The notes: generated by a model from the letters alone, not told the origin. DNA of 50,000 nt from Botryococcus braunii (GCA_002005505.1 KV908387.1:153733-203732); one strand, 5' to 3'; positions 9,944 through 38,135 are shown, counted from the stretch's first letter. Made by a program: numbers and translations.

Positions 9944-12660
9944 CCTCTGTTAACATCAACCACAGTACCCGAGCACCCGGGTCCTTTAGCAATCTACAAT
10001 GGCAAACGACGGTAACATGCCACAAAATAACTGGATAGTCCAGTCTGGTACCCTTAAAGGAATCACACGTCACTTTTGAAGCTCATAGATCAAGCAACGA
10101 GGGTTTCGACGACAAGCTGTCTCCGTTTAAGAGCATTGATATTGATAAAATAACATGAAATAAGGTACATATAAAAGTCCGGCAAGGTAAGGCGGATTGC
10201 ACCTGCTACGTTATCGATTTGCAGAGGACCCGTACTGAATCGTCACGGACCAGATACCTTGCGTCATTCCCCTCACTGCCTGCCAGGGAGGTAATAGCTT
10301 TCAGACTATATATATGAACCCTCAGATTAACAGTCGCAGCATGTCCAAGGAACTCACCTTCCCCTGTCAAACGTGTGTAGCCCAGTGAACTCCAAAAATG
10401 GGAAAGACAATAACCACCACGTATTTTGCAAACAGATCAACAACGCACACAAGGTGTTCTCCTGGTATTTAATCTCGGTGAACCACGCAGAAAACAAAAC
10501 TGGATATGGTGGTATGGAGACTCTCTCGTCGCAGTTACGGGAGTTTGTTGAATCCTTCCGGACAAGCCCTAGCATTTATCATATGCGCGCTGCGCTTTGG
10601 AAACAAACCCTGGCTTTCCGCTCCAAGCCCCATTCCCACATGTCGGACCTGCGACAGGTGATCAGAGCGATGAGGAGTCCTGGATGTAGGATATTTCCTT
10701 CCCTTCTTTCCTCCGATCCCGGACAGGGACCCTGGGTCCCCTCATCACGCTGACTCCCGATTATCGCGATTAGACATAATCGCGAGTATCGAATGGCCGC
10801 CTTCCAGCGTTACCGGCTTGCGCGTGCCAACTTGCCCACCTGCCAAGTCGGCATTACCCGAGCACCAGCCCTTGCCAGAAGCAAGGCCGATCAGCGTGTG
10901 CTTGCCATGTCCGGGTCGACAAGGACAGAACGTGGACCATCAGTGCCCAGTGGGCCGACCACATGATTGTTTCCTCCAAGCTTGCATCGGTGATATGCCA
11001 CAGGGCCCACATTATAATATGCGTCTCAAAGGACAACACACTATCACTTTTATCTGATCCTCTGGAAATCGGGACGGCAGGTCCACCCCGGCAAAGTGTG
11101 CATGCGGTTTGGAGTTGTGGGTCAAGTGTACCACATGCATGATGCCTGCCACGTGGCCTGCCATACCTGATGCCTGCCACGTGCACAGGATTGCCTGGGA
11201 GATGCACTGTGTCTGGTAGATGTGAAGCAGAATCCACATCCAGTGCGTCCCGTGTGTGCCCGCTTGAAGCACCCCCTTCCCTTCTTTCTATGCCAATCCA
11301 TTGTACAGCTGTATAATGGTGGCAGGAGTCGGAGGAGCGTGCTTCCCAAACAGGCACCACACCTAAATAGGCTTCTGCGTACCAGCTGGTGTGAACATGG
11401 TTAAGTAAAACGATCAGATACACTTCACTTTTCTTTCACGTCACACCCCAACCCCCATTTTGGCCCATAGCTTAATGCCAGCCAGGTCGGACTTGGAAGC
11501 CACATGGGGGGGTTTGAGTACTGTGCAACGTGTACCTGCACGAAGTGGGGTTGCGGGGGGCAAAGCACTCCTTTTGGTAGGTGTACACATGTGACTCCTG
11601 GGGCTGTTTGAAGACCACTAATTCCCGTATGTGCCAGGCTGGCACACACACGGGACTGCCAGGTAAGCACACGCCCACACTTTGTCCAGACGTGGGCCAA
11701 TGCTCCGACAGTGGTGTGACACGACACCATTACCGCTGTCACTGACACCGCTGTTGGACATCCACCATACATGTCCAACACACATTGCTTTGCTCCCCAG
11801 ATTCATTCCTCGTGGCCATCCTACAAGAAGCGCCTGTCACAAGCTGTCGGCGACTTGAACGAGACAACGAAGCGCCGCAGGGTGGCTTCCCAACACCGAA
11901 GGCATGTTTTCGAGAGGCAAAGTTCTTCTATATCTCCTTCTTATTCCTACACTCTTTCTGTTTGAAAACTGATTCTCTTTTAAATGAATCTCAGAGGACG
12001 GACAGCATCCACTCCACCAGAATTGGGACTTGAGACGCAAGCATGTGCGGCAAGTAATGGTGCCTGACAAGGCTGAGTTGCCCTTCACAGGGTGCCCTTC
12101 AGTATGACGCAGCTGAATCTGACAAGCCCAAGCCTTGCTGGCCTTGATGGGGGCAGCTTCACCAAGTTGAGGTACAGGACAAGACTTGCAGTACAATAGA
12201 TGTAGTAGTACTACTAGTACAACACAGCAATGTCCAGCCAGGCCTTGACTCCCTACAAGCCAAGCCGTTCGGGATCCTACATCAAGCAGGTTTACAGAAC
12301 AGATGCATTTACAAGAACACATGCATAGACTTCCCCACAGCCATCGAAAATGGCACAGCAGCCCATGACGATGTGAGTCAATCACTGCAGCAGCGGAAGG
12401 CCAGGCAATGCAGTCGCCCGAGCTACTATCCACAACAGGAAGCGCTGTCTAACACACCAGAGTCATTTAAGGACGCAATGATGCACCCGCAAGCCAACGC
12501 CGATAAATCATATACAAGGTAACGGGTCCGGCTGAGGGCAACTCGCCCACAAGGACCGCCGCAACGTCCCCGATGCCTAACCCCATCTAGCCCTTCTTAG
12601 GGCTGTACTTTGATGTTCACCACGGTAACAGCGTGAGCATCCTAATATGCTATCGGGTGT
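9944..12660. other. No gene recognised; upstream of the EPL-like gene
   Basis: This stretch lies upstream of the first EPL-like exon and may include its promoter. Open frames at 10373-10753 (plus) and 10854-11423 (minus) have no recognised domain or splice context. Around 11130-11200 a GCCTGCCACGTG phrase is repeated. I see no supported gene. Confidence 0.5.
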
Positions 12661-12667
12661 GTGGGAG

Positions 12668-12848
<181 letters not shown>

Positions 12849-12849
12849 C

Positions 12850-13450
12850 CAAAGCGGGTATAGGCAATCTGCAGCAATGAGGCAATGCCGGGGTTGAGCC
12901 GGCGATTCAGTTAGGTCAGAATCAGGCCTTTCCTTAAAAAAGGAAAACACGTCCCTTTCTGCAGAGAGTAAAGCAGGTCTCTTTTTTCAAAGACGTTGTA
13001 GCTCCCTACTTTCCCATAACTCCCTCTCAGGAAATTTAACAAGGAGGAGCCCCTCCTCCCTTCCAACCCCAACCCGGAAAAACATGGGAAAACAGAAAAA
13101 ATTGAGGCAATACAAACAAAAGAGGGCATGCAGAAGAAGATCAGCCCTCCCTCCCCAATTGGTTATCAAGAGGGCCCTCGCAAACACCTCCTTGCATAGA
13201 GAGGCTTGTGAGGCCCTCCTAAGAGTCTCCATCACGTGCAACCCGCTCAAAACCCCGCCATGTCAGCCTGAAACAGGACTGACTAAACCAGGCCTTTCTC
13301 ATTACAAGTGAAGTCCCATAAGCACGCTGTGACCTGCAAGCTGCTGATGAAAGTCGCTGTTTCCAAAGGCAAGCTGTCACATGTCCACAATTGAGAGCTC
13401 TTCGCCACAATACATTGCCAACAAGTCCGAACCAACAACAGGCTTACTCT
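12850..13450. other. No gene recognised
   Basis: A small open frame begins at 13084 (plus strand) with a basic start (MGKQKKLRQYKQKR) and runs 75 codons. It has no recognised family, and nothing around it supports expression. Confidence 0.4.
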
Positions 13451-13453
13451 TTC

Positions 13454-14280
13454 GCAACCGGGAAGAAGCCGCATTTGAAACCGAGTCATCCCCACGCAAC
13501 CAGCGGGAAGTGCCATTTGAATCCAAGTCATTCCCGCGCAACCAGGGGGAAGTACCATATGCAACCAGGTCATTCCCGCGCAATTAGGTCCTCAGCAAGC
13601 TGCACCTTAGTGACTCTGTACCACTCCGGGCAGCATCAAAGCAACGTGTCGCCTTACCAAATCGGATCACTCTGAGCAACCAGGGGCCATGAGCTGATGT
13701 AACCACTGTGATCCAGTTGGGACGACTTGACCCATCAGGTACCACCCACATATTTTAAATGGCAAGATTTCACCGCTCAACCCCACGACCAGTCATGGCT
13801 CCCCATGGCTGGTGAGTTGCAGAAAGCAAGAGATGACCAGCAAGAGCGCATGTCTGCCTGCAAGAAGCAATACTTGACCAACAAGGGGCCATGTTTGATT
13901 GCAAGCAGGAAGATTCGACCAGTTAGGGACCATGCCTGATTCGGTTAAAATAAGGATTTGACCAACGATGGGTCATGTCTGGTTGCCGGCCAGACAATCT
14001 GACCAATCAGGGGCCACATCCAGATGCAAGAGGAACGATTGACACCTGAAAAGTCCCCTGCAATTGCGAGAAACGAGATTTGACCCATCCAGGGCCATGT
14101 CTGATTGCAATCTGGACAGTGTGAGCAATCAGAGGCCATCACCCTCCACAGACAAGAGGAACTGCCAGCCAAGATTTTCTCAGACTAGTCGTTGCAAGCT
14201 GAACAGTCTCATGAATCAGAGGCCATACCCAACGGCAAGCACCACGAACTCACAACCCAAATCTCTCAGACTAGTCAGCG
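13454..14280. repeat. Degenerate 42-bp minisatellite
   Basis: Three clear 42-bp units start at 13454, 13496 and 13538 (14-residue period in frame: NQREVPFESKSFPR, NQGEVPYATRSFPR). From about 13670 to 14280, diverged units recur about every 41-42 bp with a core like GACCAATCAGGGGCCATGTC followed by TGATTGCAAG. The two parts share spacing and a CAACCAGGGG..CAT..GCAA pattern, which suggests one old array. Confidence 0.8.
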
Positions 14281-14514
14281 ATGATATCTACCAAAGCCCG
14301 CTTAATGCCTCACAATGGCCGAATAGCTTACAGTGACCACGGAATGGCCCTCCCTAATGCAATACACCTCAGGTGGCGTGACAAGTAACTCCCTGTAACC
14401 AGCCGGAAAGTTGGCCCCGGGCAGTTCCCCATTGTACCGTCCCCACTGGTCCCTGTCTGCTCTGAAGTGCAATCCCCCTGCTGCACTGGCCAGGCTTTCA
14501 AGCCCGGCGGCAAC

Positions 14515-17036
<2,522 letters not shown>

Positions 17037-17505
17037 CTGTTGAGGAAAACACCGCTTAGCAAGATTGCAGCATTCAGAAAGGAATTTCAAGGCTGATGAA
17101 AAGCCGTCTCTCACTACAAGCCTGTCTCCCTTACTGACCCACAAGAATGGCCACTCGTTCTGAAAAGACACCAGGAACGATATTGCAACAGCTCCCCCCC
17201 ATTGTCACAGGCACCTCGAGTTTGTTCTTCCTTATGGTCGGCCTTAAATGGCAGGCTGTGCTTCGACCGGATGTCTTCGATTCGAACCAAACGACAAGAT
17301 GGCAAAACCTGCGGGAAGTCACATGGGCCCCCTCACGGTACCGCCGAAGAGGCATTGGGCAGGCGGGTGGGCGAGATGGCGGCTGACCCTTGCTTGCCTC
17401 ACTTCTCTGTAATCAATTCCGCAGAAGCACCAGGCCTGGTGCCTCCGCAACTGTTTGGTCAATCTCTAGGAGTGTGGCCTTTATCAGGCCAAAGAAGTTT
17501 CCGAA
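17037..17505. promoter_or_regulatory. Head-to-head spacer between GDT1-like gene and RPL5
   Basis: About 470 bp separate the 5'-most recognised GDT1 exon (minus) from the RPL5 start codon (plus). It must contain the RPL5 promoter and 5' UTR, and probably the first GDT1 exon. It is likely a bidirectional regulatory region. No specific motif could be assigned. Confidence 0.5.
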
Positions 17506-20802
<3,297 letters not shown>

Positions 20803-20841
20803 GTCTCCTGGGCGCCAGGGGGATCTGGTCTCATGAGGCCC

Positions 20842-21149
20842 GCGGTCCCCAAACCCTGGAACCGCAAGGGAGAAGTTCTCCTACTATGTGGAACTCTCAG
20901 ATGCATGCTCCTGTCTCCCCCACCCCCCCCCCCCCCGGGGGGCACGACCCATGTGATGATGGGCCACCAACATCTCTCACCTGTCTCTTTACTGGTCTTG
21001 TTAGCAAAGCAGCAGCTTTGAGGGGGGGCGGCCTTGTTACATGGGTCGTGCCCCGGGGGGGGGGGGGGTGGGGGAGACAGGAGCATGCATCTGAGAGTTC
21101 CACATAGTAGGAGAACTTCTCCCTTGCGGTTCCAGGGTTTGGGGGCCGC
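20842..21149. repeat. Long near-perfect inverted repeat downstream of RPL5
   Basis: The left arm 20842-20954 and right arm 21039-21149 are near-exact reverse complements over about 110 bp, differing mainly in poly-C/poly-G length and one base near the outer end. The 84-bp spacer is unique. It starts 40 bp after the RPL5 stop codon and is likely within or just beyond the 3' UTR, so it could be transcribed as a long hairpin. A foldback/MITE-like element is the alternative. Confidence 0.9.
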
Positions 21150-21917
21150 ATCCAAAGGCGCGCCTAGATGGAACGCTTTGCATTCGCAATATGAGCCTGT
21201 CTTGGGCAAGGCTGTGAAATGTTGGGCGGACCTCTTGGTCTAGGATCTGAGGCTGTGGAATGGTGGGTGGACCTCTGGGTGTTGGATCCGGGCATAACAC
21301 AGGGTGGCCATATCACAGGCTCTCTTGGCCGCAGTGCGACGTGGGGTAAGGGGCTTGCGGCAGGGGCGGCTGGCCCTGTACAGCTAGGGTCCACGACGTT
21401 GTACAGCTAGGGTTGACGTTGTTGATGTTGGGAGGGGATGGGAATTGCTGGGGTATCATGCGGCTGTGGTGGGACCATGTCAACTCTCGCACCCCAGATG
21501 GCGGAGGAAGGCGGGACGGCTCGTGCATTGCTTCTCCGGTACAGTTGAGGCAAGCTTCTAGTGGGGGGAACGTGGGTTGCGAAGTTCCCATGTGCCACCC
21601 TCATGGGACCCCGCATTGTGCTAACGGTTGGGGTCGCTGTGGTTGTTGAGGGTCCCTCTGGTACCTTCGCGGGACTCTGCTTGCGATTCGCTCAGTGGGT
21701 GGAGCTTTGCGTGGAGCCCTTGTGCCAACCAAATGGGACCCCACTTGTTATGCTCGAGCACTTCAGCATGGCAGATGGCGTGCCGGCGTTGTAATGGCTG
21801 ATGATTTGCGTTGGGAACACGCTCTTGCTGTTCTATGGGCCTCAACTAAAGCACCGGCTTTCCTCAGACAGAGTTTTGTCTGCAGTGCCGCTGTATCCAT
21901 GTGTTGTCGTTTGTGAG

Positions 21918-21920
21918 TGA

Positions 21921-21951
<31 letters not shown>

Positions 21952-21960
21952 CGCGTGGGG

Positions 21961-22021
<61 letters not shown>

Positions 22022-22030
22022 CGCGCGTGA
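21918..22030. repeat. (TG)n microsatellite with GC-rich interruptions
   Basis: TG runs flank GCGCGCG segments. It is intergenic. Confidence 0.95.
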
Positions 22031-22240
22031 GTGCGTGCGTGCACGTCCGCATGTGGATGGACACATGCGCATACACATTCGGGGGAAGGGGGGGGGCAAC
22101 CTTGTGTATGTGTAAGATCATGGCACACAGCTTATTCAATTGCCGTACTAAATATTTTCGCCTTCTTGGCAAATTGCAATGGAGTCTTAAGTGGGGACTT
22201 TTTGGACCGAGTATAATTTATGGAGTAATCATAAATAATA

Positions 22241-22241
<1 letters not shown>

Positions 22242-22334
<93 letters not shown>
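22242..22334. repeat. (CA)n microsatellite
   Basis: A pure CA run of about 46 units is followed about 100 bp later by a poly-C/poly-A stretch and a shorter CA run. It is intergenic. Confidence 0.97.
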
Positions 22335-22336
<2 letters not shown>

Positions 22337-23326
22337 TGTTTTTGTGAGTTCCTGCGGTAGACGACGTGGTGATCTGGCTCTGGAAAAATGAAGGACGGAT
22401 GGCGAGCTGCTCCCCCCCCCCCCCCCCAAAAAAACACACACACACACACACACACACATAGGTAACAGTTGAAACACTTTTCAGGGAAGGATGTCATATT
22501 GCAAGGGTTATGAACTCTCTCAACCCTGGCTGTCCTCCCTTGTCTGCACAGGATATGCGCCACTTTTGTTAGTCTAATTTTTGTGTCGTACATTCCCCGT
22601 GTACAGTCCCAAGTAAACTCCACGTATATTTCCCAAATACATTCCCACGTACATTGCCTGGCGAGCATAACGTATGTTTCGACTGCATGGACATAGATCA
22701 GCACCTGAGTCTACTTTTCAGGCAGTCTCCCAGGGTTACGCTTTGAGTGTCAAATGTCCACGTGTCAGGCAGCCTCCAAGCAAACTGTCATATGTGTCAC
22801 TTTTCCCTTTTCAACTGTCACCCTCGGACACTCCAAGCCAACACATTCTTTCGCATCAGTCGTCTGGCCTTGATCAAGGCGGGATTGAAAGTGTGAGACT
22901 TTCTTCCAAGGCGGGATTCAGAGCTTGAACTCCAGAGTTGTGCACTTCCAACCACCGTGATGAGAAGAGAGAAGGGGGGGGGGGGGGGGGGGGCTGAGGC
23001 AGACAGTGTGCTCAGCGTAATCAGGGCCTCCGATTCATGGGGTAGTGCGCGTGCCGAATCGGCATTGCGGATCCCCTGTCGTGTGCCCATGTGCCGATGC
23101 CGATCCCGTACACAAGGGCATGCATTCTTCTGCCCTACAAGTAACGTCCTCGGCATGTCTCGTCGCCATAAGGCAGTATCACCTGCGCAGATTATTGGAA
23201 AGGTTTAACTTGGATCGACTAGCACAGCCTCTGCGACGTTGCGGCCCGAACACTGCAAAGGAGTTCGGAGCGATAAAATAGGGTTAAGCAAGGGGCGCGG
23301 CAGGGAGCAAACTCCCTCCATCTAAG

Positions 23327-33431
<10,105 letters not shown>

Positions 33432-33886
33432 GGTTGCCCTTAAACCCCAGCTCGGTGTGTGGCGACCCATAGGGCTGTTCTTGGCGGTTGCCACAGCGAG
33501 CTAGACTCCCCCATAAAAACATCCCATTAACTTTCTTGAGAATCAAACCGGAGCCGGCATCTTCTTTTACTGATAACGATTTTAATTCCCATATGTCCAT
33601 GCGGCTGGTTTGGCCAACGCAGTGATGCTGCATATAGCGAAAATGTGCAGTGTTGACATGGGTGTCAGAAGCGTCGTGTTGTTTGCAGGAGGGCAGTGAT
33701 ATGCCTATGACATGCAAAGGGGCAGTCCCGGTGCAGGTTTGTGTGCGTACAACAGCTTAAGAGTGGCCCCTAATAGATCCAGCCTAAGGGGCTCAACAGT
33801 TGAACATGCTGGAGGGAGAAAGAGGGGGGGGGGGGCGTGTGTGGTATGGAGATGTCGGTGTGCGTGTGTGCATGCATGTGTGATGG

Positions 33887-33889
<3 letters not shown>

Positions 33890-33971
<82 letters not shown>

Positions 33972-34077
33972 TTTGGGGGGGTGTCGTGGGAGGCGGTGAC
34001 AGCCGTGTGAGAGCTCACATACAACCCTGGGGGGGGGGGGGAGAGAGGGGGAGAACGCACGCGCGCGCGCGCGCGCG

Positions 34078-34175
<98 letters not shown>

Positions 34176-34214
34176 AGAGGAGAGAGAGAGGAGGGGGGGG
34201 AGAGAGAGAGAGAG
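33890..34214. repeat. (TG)n and (GA)n microsatellites
   Basis: About 40 TG units and, after an 80-bp G-rich spacer, interrupted GA runs. Both are intergenic. Confidence 0.95.
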
Positions 34215-34956
34215 TGCGAGCAAGCGCGTGCGCCTTTGGCACTTTCCAACAATCGTGGAGCCGCGCTTTCAATGACGTGCCTACTTCGTGTCGAAGTCCA
34301 AAAGAGTCAGGTAATATCCAGATTGCGTCACTAAACGCAAAGGTGGAGAAGCAGTTCTACAGAAAACGAATGTGCATTGTTGCACCGGGGATCAAGCTCC
34401 GTATGGGCGAGTGGCATTGCATGCATGCATGCGGACCGAGCCAATTGTTGGAAGGGTAGGAGATGTCAAGTAAAAGTGAACTTTTTTGCATGTAACTACA
34501 GCTTTGGCTCTCCTATATGGGCTTGGCTCTCAAGTGTGATATCATACATGAAGATGATTCCAGCCGTGTGATGACTAAGCTCACTCTTGGCGTGGGTTCC
34601 TGTTGCTGCATGTCCGTGCCCCATGATATGGGATGAATCTAGAGCCTATTCAGGAAGCAGGCCGCTTGGTGTAGTGGTTGTAGATCTATAACATGTCCTG
34701 ATCTGGCTAGAATGTCATCTATAGCATGTTTCCATGTCACCTGATCTAGCTAGCATGTCTAGCTACAGCATGTCATCTCCATAGACAGAGGTTTGTATTC
34801 TTTTAGGAGGAGCTCTGGTGTTCGCGAGCTGGTAGAAGACTTTTCAAATTGGGTTAACGTTAATATCACGGTTATCCGGTTCCTGGACCAGGCCTCATGA
34901 CGTAATAATGCGAGAACTTGTTCTTGTACAACTGGGACCTCCCGCGAGATCACAGC

Positions 34957-35053
34957 TCAGCCCAAAATCTGCCACAATCGGGACTGTCCCGAGTCGAAGA
35001 GGAAGAAAATTTGAGCTGAAAAATCCGCACAAATCCGACCTCGCTGGAGTTCT
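34957..35053. repeat. Diverged copy of the ~95-bp dispersed repeat
   Basis: It shares GGGACTGTCCCGAGTC, GAGCTGAAAAATCCGCACAA and upstream GAGATCACA..TCAG context with the pair at 3010-3200. Confidence 0.75.
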
Positions 35054-35062
35054 CAGGACAAC

Positions 35063-35128
35063 AGGAATGCTTTCCCTCACTGATCACACAATAGCGCTAT
35101 TGTGTCATCAGTGAGGGAAAGCATTCCT
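35063..35128. repeat. 66-bp palindrome
   Basis: Two 33-bp arms meet with no spacer and differ at one base. The left arm begins AGGAATGCTTTCCCTCACTG and the centre is AATAGCGCTATT. It lies immediately after the dispersed repeat copy. Confidence 0.95.
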
Positions 35129-36086
35129 CGTTAGCGTGGCCCAGACAGCTAATTTGCTTTCACCCACATGCCCATATGGCCCGACTTTCGAGTTGTTTCA
35201 AACCCAACCGGACCCACGCGAGGGCCCAAACGCACTCCTGTACAGCTACTGATGGCGAAGTCAGAAAGCCAGAACTTTACAGCGCTTCTCGAGCAAAAGA
35301 AGGTCTTGGTGCTTGAAGAGCACCTTGGAATTCAGAAGAGGGTCATACTTACAGTTGTGTAACTTGCAAATGCGTTCTAGTCTACAACGACTTCTGAGAC
35401 CCCCATTTTGCTGTGTGAAATATGTTGCATGCTCCTAACCCAGGCAAACTGCGTAGCTGAAATGTCTATTATGTAAGTCCCATAGCACAAGATTGGTGGG
35501 GACATGTTGGACGGAATTTGTACAAATTCCGATGGGGTCACTCGCCCAATTTTGGGGAAGGTTCAGAAACCTTGATCTCTTCACCATACAAACAGAAAGT
35601 TCTTGCCTGTGTTCTTGTGCTGTGTGTTTGTTGAAAGGGGGGGGGGAGGCCCCTCGGAGCTAAAAACATTGCACCAAGGCTGCTTTGAACTTTTGCAAAG
35701 CCACCCGCTTGGGAGGGTGCGTGCTGGTATGGGCGTGCATGCAGCTGCAGCGCTGAACAGGGGGAGGCTCCTCCGGAGATCCATGCTAGTCTGGAAAAGG
35801 CATCAGCTATAAGGATGCTAGACGGGGTTCCAGAGGCAACCGTCCCACTGCAGGACTCATTGCGCCCATGCAGGCTCACCACTGGTGAGTCACCAGCCAG
35901 ACCTGGCTGCAACCTACTGCCGAGTTTGGGTTGTCCAGGCCAGGAAAGCAGCAAAAGTCGTGGGGACCTTTCTATAATCACATAAGAGGAAACCACACCC
36001 CCCCCCCCCCCCCCCCCCCCCAAATTAGAGAAGCCTCACGAACCTAAACTCTAACGTCAACCCCCCCATATGGGGGGACGTTTGGG

Positions 36087-36182
36087 GTGCGTTTACACCG
36101 GATTCGATTCGCGATTGGGCGGCCAATTTGCCATTGAATTTGGGCCAATCGCCAATCGGATTGGCGACTTGGTGTAACGGTC
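36087..36182. repeat. Imperfect inverted repeat, possible Harbinger-type end
   Basis: GTTTACACC on the left and GGTGTAAC on the right bound a segment rich in CGATTGG/CCAATCG. It lies about 600 bp upstream of the transposase remnant. A matching end on the far side was not found. Confidence 0.4.
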
Positions 36183-36769
36183 CACGTGATCGTCAATTGA
36201 GTGACGAATGGCAATCGCGTCCAGACCCAACAACCTTCACAACAGGCAAGCCATACGCTCCACTTACGCAACGCTACCGTCCCTTTGCAATGTATTCGCA
36301 AAGAAATTTAAAGGTAAATTCATAAGCAGAGGTTGCTTGTGGCCCTCGCTCGTATAAGGCGCCGTGTGTGACGCGATGGACGATTTCGACGACTTGCAAA
36401 GTGCCCTCGTGGCTGGATAGATGTAACTCCTTCTTCTTGCAACTTATGGCCCTTACATACCTTCTGAACGTCCATTTGGTGCTGCTAGCGGCTGTTATCA
36501 TACGCATTCGCTGTCTTGAACCTTCAAATATCAGTGGGAGATGGTGGGTGAAGTACATGTGTGTATGATCACCGTTCGCCAAAGTACCATACGAATGATT
36601 TGTTTGCTGCCTCAGCATACTTTGTTTTGATATCTGATGATTAATATCTTTTCGTTTCATGCTTCCAAGTCTGTGCATTGGTTTCAAAGCATTGTTGTGG
36701 GAGCCTGGGCTGAAGAGTACGATGCCAGAAAACTTGACCGAGAGTACATAGATGTAAGTAACATTCCAA

Positions 36770-37392
36770 GTAATGTATCTTAAGAACAATTTCACGTTTC
36801 ACTTCGTTTTTCACTGTGTAGTCCACTGGAACAACAGGAGTAAGTTGCAATTCCGACAGTTCTTCTTGGGCATGCAGGCATTCAGGGTGGATTACAGCAC
36901 TTTCAAATACCTGTGCCGTATTCTGAGACCTCACATTGAGAGAAGGCGTAATATTACCGAAAGTGCTGGTCTGTTGAGCTGCATGTCGCAGTTACGTTGT
37001 ATAGGATGGGGCATGGAACTAGTTACAGGGAGGTAGCGCACCTATTTGGCATGGGGGCATCGACGTGGAATGAGACTTGTCGAGAGATCTACAGTCTGCT
37101 GTGGGGGATGAGGAGGACCATCATAACCTTTGGCACAGATGAGGAGAAGAACGTGAGAATGATAAAGTTTCTTTCTCAAAAAGATCTGCCGGGTTGTTTA
37201 GGTGCAATAGATGGTTGCAATCTCCCAATGGAATGCCCAGCACATGCCCTCAGTCTGTATAGAAATAGGAAAGGTTTCAGTGTTGTGGGGATTGACTATG
37301 GCCATCAAAAGCTGCAAAAACACGAGTTCACGCAGGTTTCAAGGCCACGTGGCCGTGACGGAACAATTATCGGCAATGAATCATGGATGTAA
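36770..37392 (+). pseudogene. Decayed PIF/Harbinger (HARBI1-like, DDE_Tnp_4) transposase
   Basis: The first part (about 36840-36965) reads FRVDYSTFKYLCRILRPHIE, typical of the HARBI1 N-terminal region. A one-base frame change near 36965-36980 is then needed to reach SVELHVAVTLYRMGHGTSYR and EVAHLFGMG. The continuing frame has the DDE_Tnp_4 start LGAIDGCNLPM and YRNRKGFSVVG. After that, similarity stops and TAA follows at 37390. The last catalytic acidic residue region is missing. This is a DNA transposon relic, with both a frameshift and a truncated catalytic domain. Confidence 0.8.
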
Positions 37393-37660
37393 TCTTCCTT
37401 CCTTCGACAATTCTGCGGTAGAAAAAGGAAGATTCTGCGGTGGTCTAATCTATACTTATACTTGTACTGCACAGTTACGGGAAACGGGAATCCGTGCCGT
37501 TTATAACGATTTCGATCCTTACAACGGATGTAGGAAGTAGCACCTGCGATTCTTTTCTAAGAACCAGGATGATTCTTGTGTAAAAATAAAGCTTTGTTCT
37601 TTAATTAGAGTTTTATATTTTACTGTACACGTAAACTCTCGGGAATCCTGTTGGGAAAGG

Positions 37661-38135
37661 TGCGCCGATCTGTCACTGGGAGGACCGTGCGGCACGACGC
37701 TAATTGGTACGTACATAGTTCAATCTTAAGTATACTGAAGGTCGAGCTATATCATAATCTCAGGGTACGTTGTAAGTGCTTTGTGCGTACTATTGTTTGT
37801 TGCAGTTAGGACTGTCGTACACCTCCGAATGATGGAATTCCAAAGGGAAGTAAAGCTCTAGTGTTTCGTTCAAGAGCCTGACATATATCGAGAAATTTGC
37901 GGCGATATGTCACTGTGAGGGCCGTGCGGCTTCACGCTAGAGTACGTACATAGTTCAATCGTCAGTGTACTGAAGGTCGAGCTATATTACAAACTCAGGG
38001 TACGTTGTAAGTGCTTTGTGCGTACTATTCGCTATTGCAGTTTGGAATGTCGTAGAACTCCAAATGATGGAATTCCAAAGGGAAATAGAGCTCTAGTGCT
38101 TCAATTTTTAGAGCGTGATATATATTGGAACTCTG
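37661..38135. repeat. Direct tandem duplication, 237-bp period
   Basis: Copy 1 starts at about 37661 and copy 2 at about 37898. Shared stretches include GTACGTACATAGTTCAATC, CTGAAGGTCGAGCTATAT, CTCAGGGTACGTTGTAAGTG and GATGGAATTCCAAAGGGAA. They are about 80-85% similar. The region is AT-richer than the genes and follows the transposase relic. Confidence 0.85.

Larger units (their letters stand above)
21150..23326. other. Intergenic RPL5 to V-ATPase A, no gene recognised
   Basis: It contains a partly duplicated segment at about 21208-21285, a TG microsatellite (21918-22030), a CA microsatellite (22242-22334) and poly-C and poly-G tracts. The last few hundred bases must include the V-ATPase subunit A promoter and 5' UTR. 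No coding or RNA gene was recognised. Confidence 0.5.
33432..36086. other. Intergenic, no gene recognised
   Basis: It holds a TG microsatellite (33890-33969), a GA-rich microsatellite (34077-34214), a dispersed repeat copy (34957-35053), a 66-bp palindrome and a poly-C tract near 36000-36020. Small open frames here have no recognised domain. Confidence 0.5.

Noticed and set aside
10373..10753. 126-residue plus-strand frame
   Set aside because: No recognised family and no supporting splice or regulatory context.
10854..11423. 189-residue minus-strand frame
   Set aside because: No recognised domain, no splice partners, and composition reflects local short repeats.
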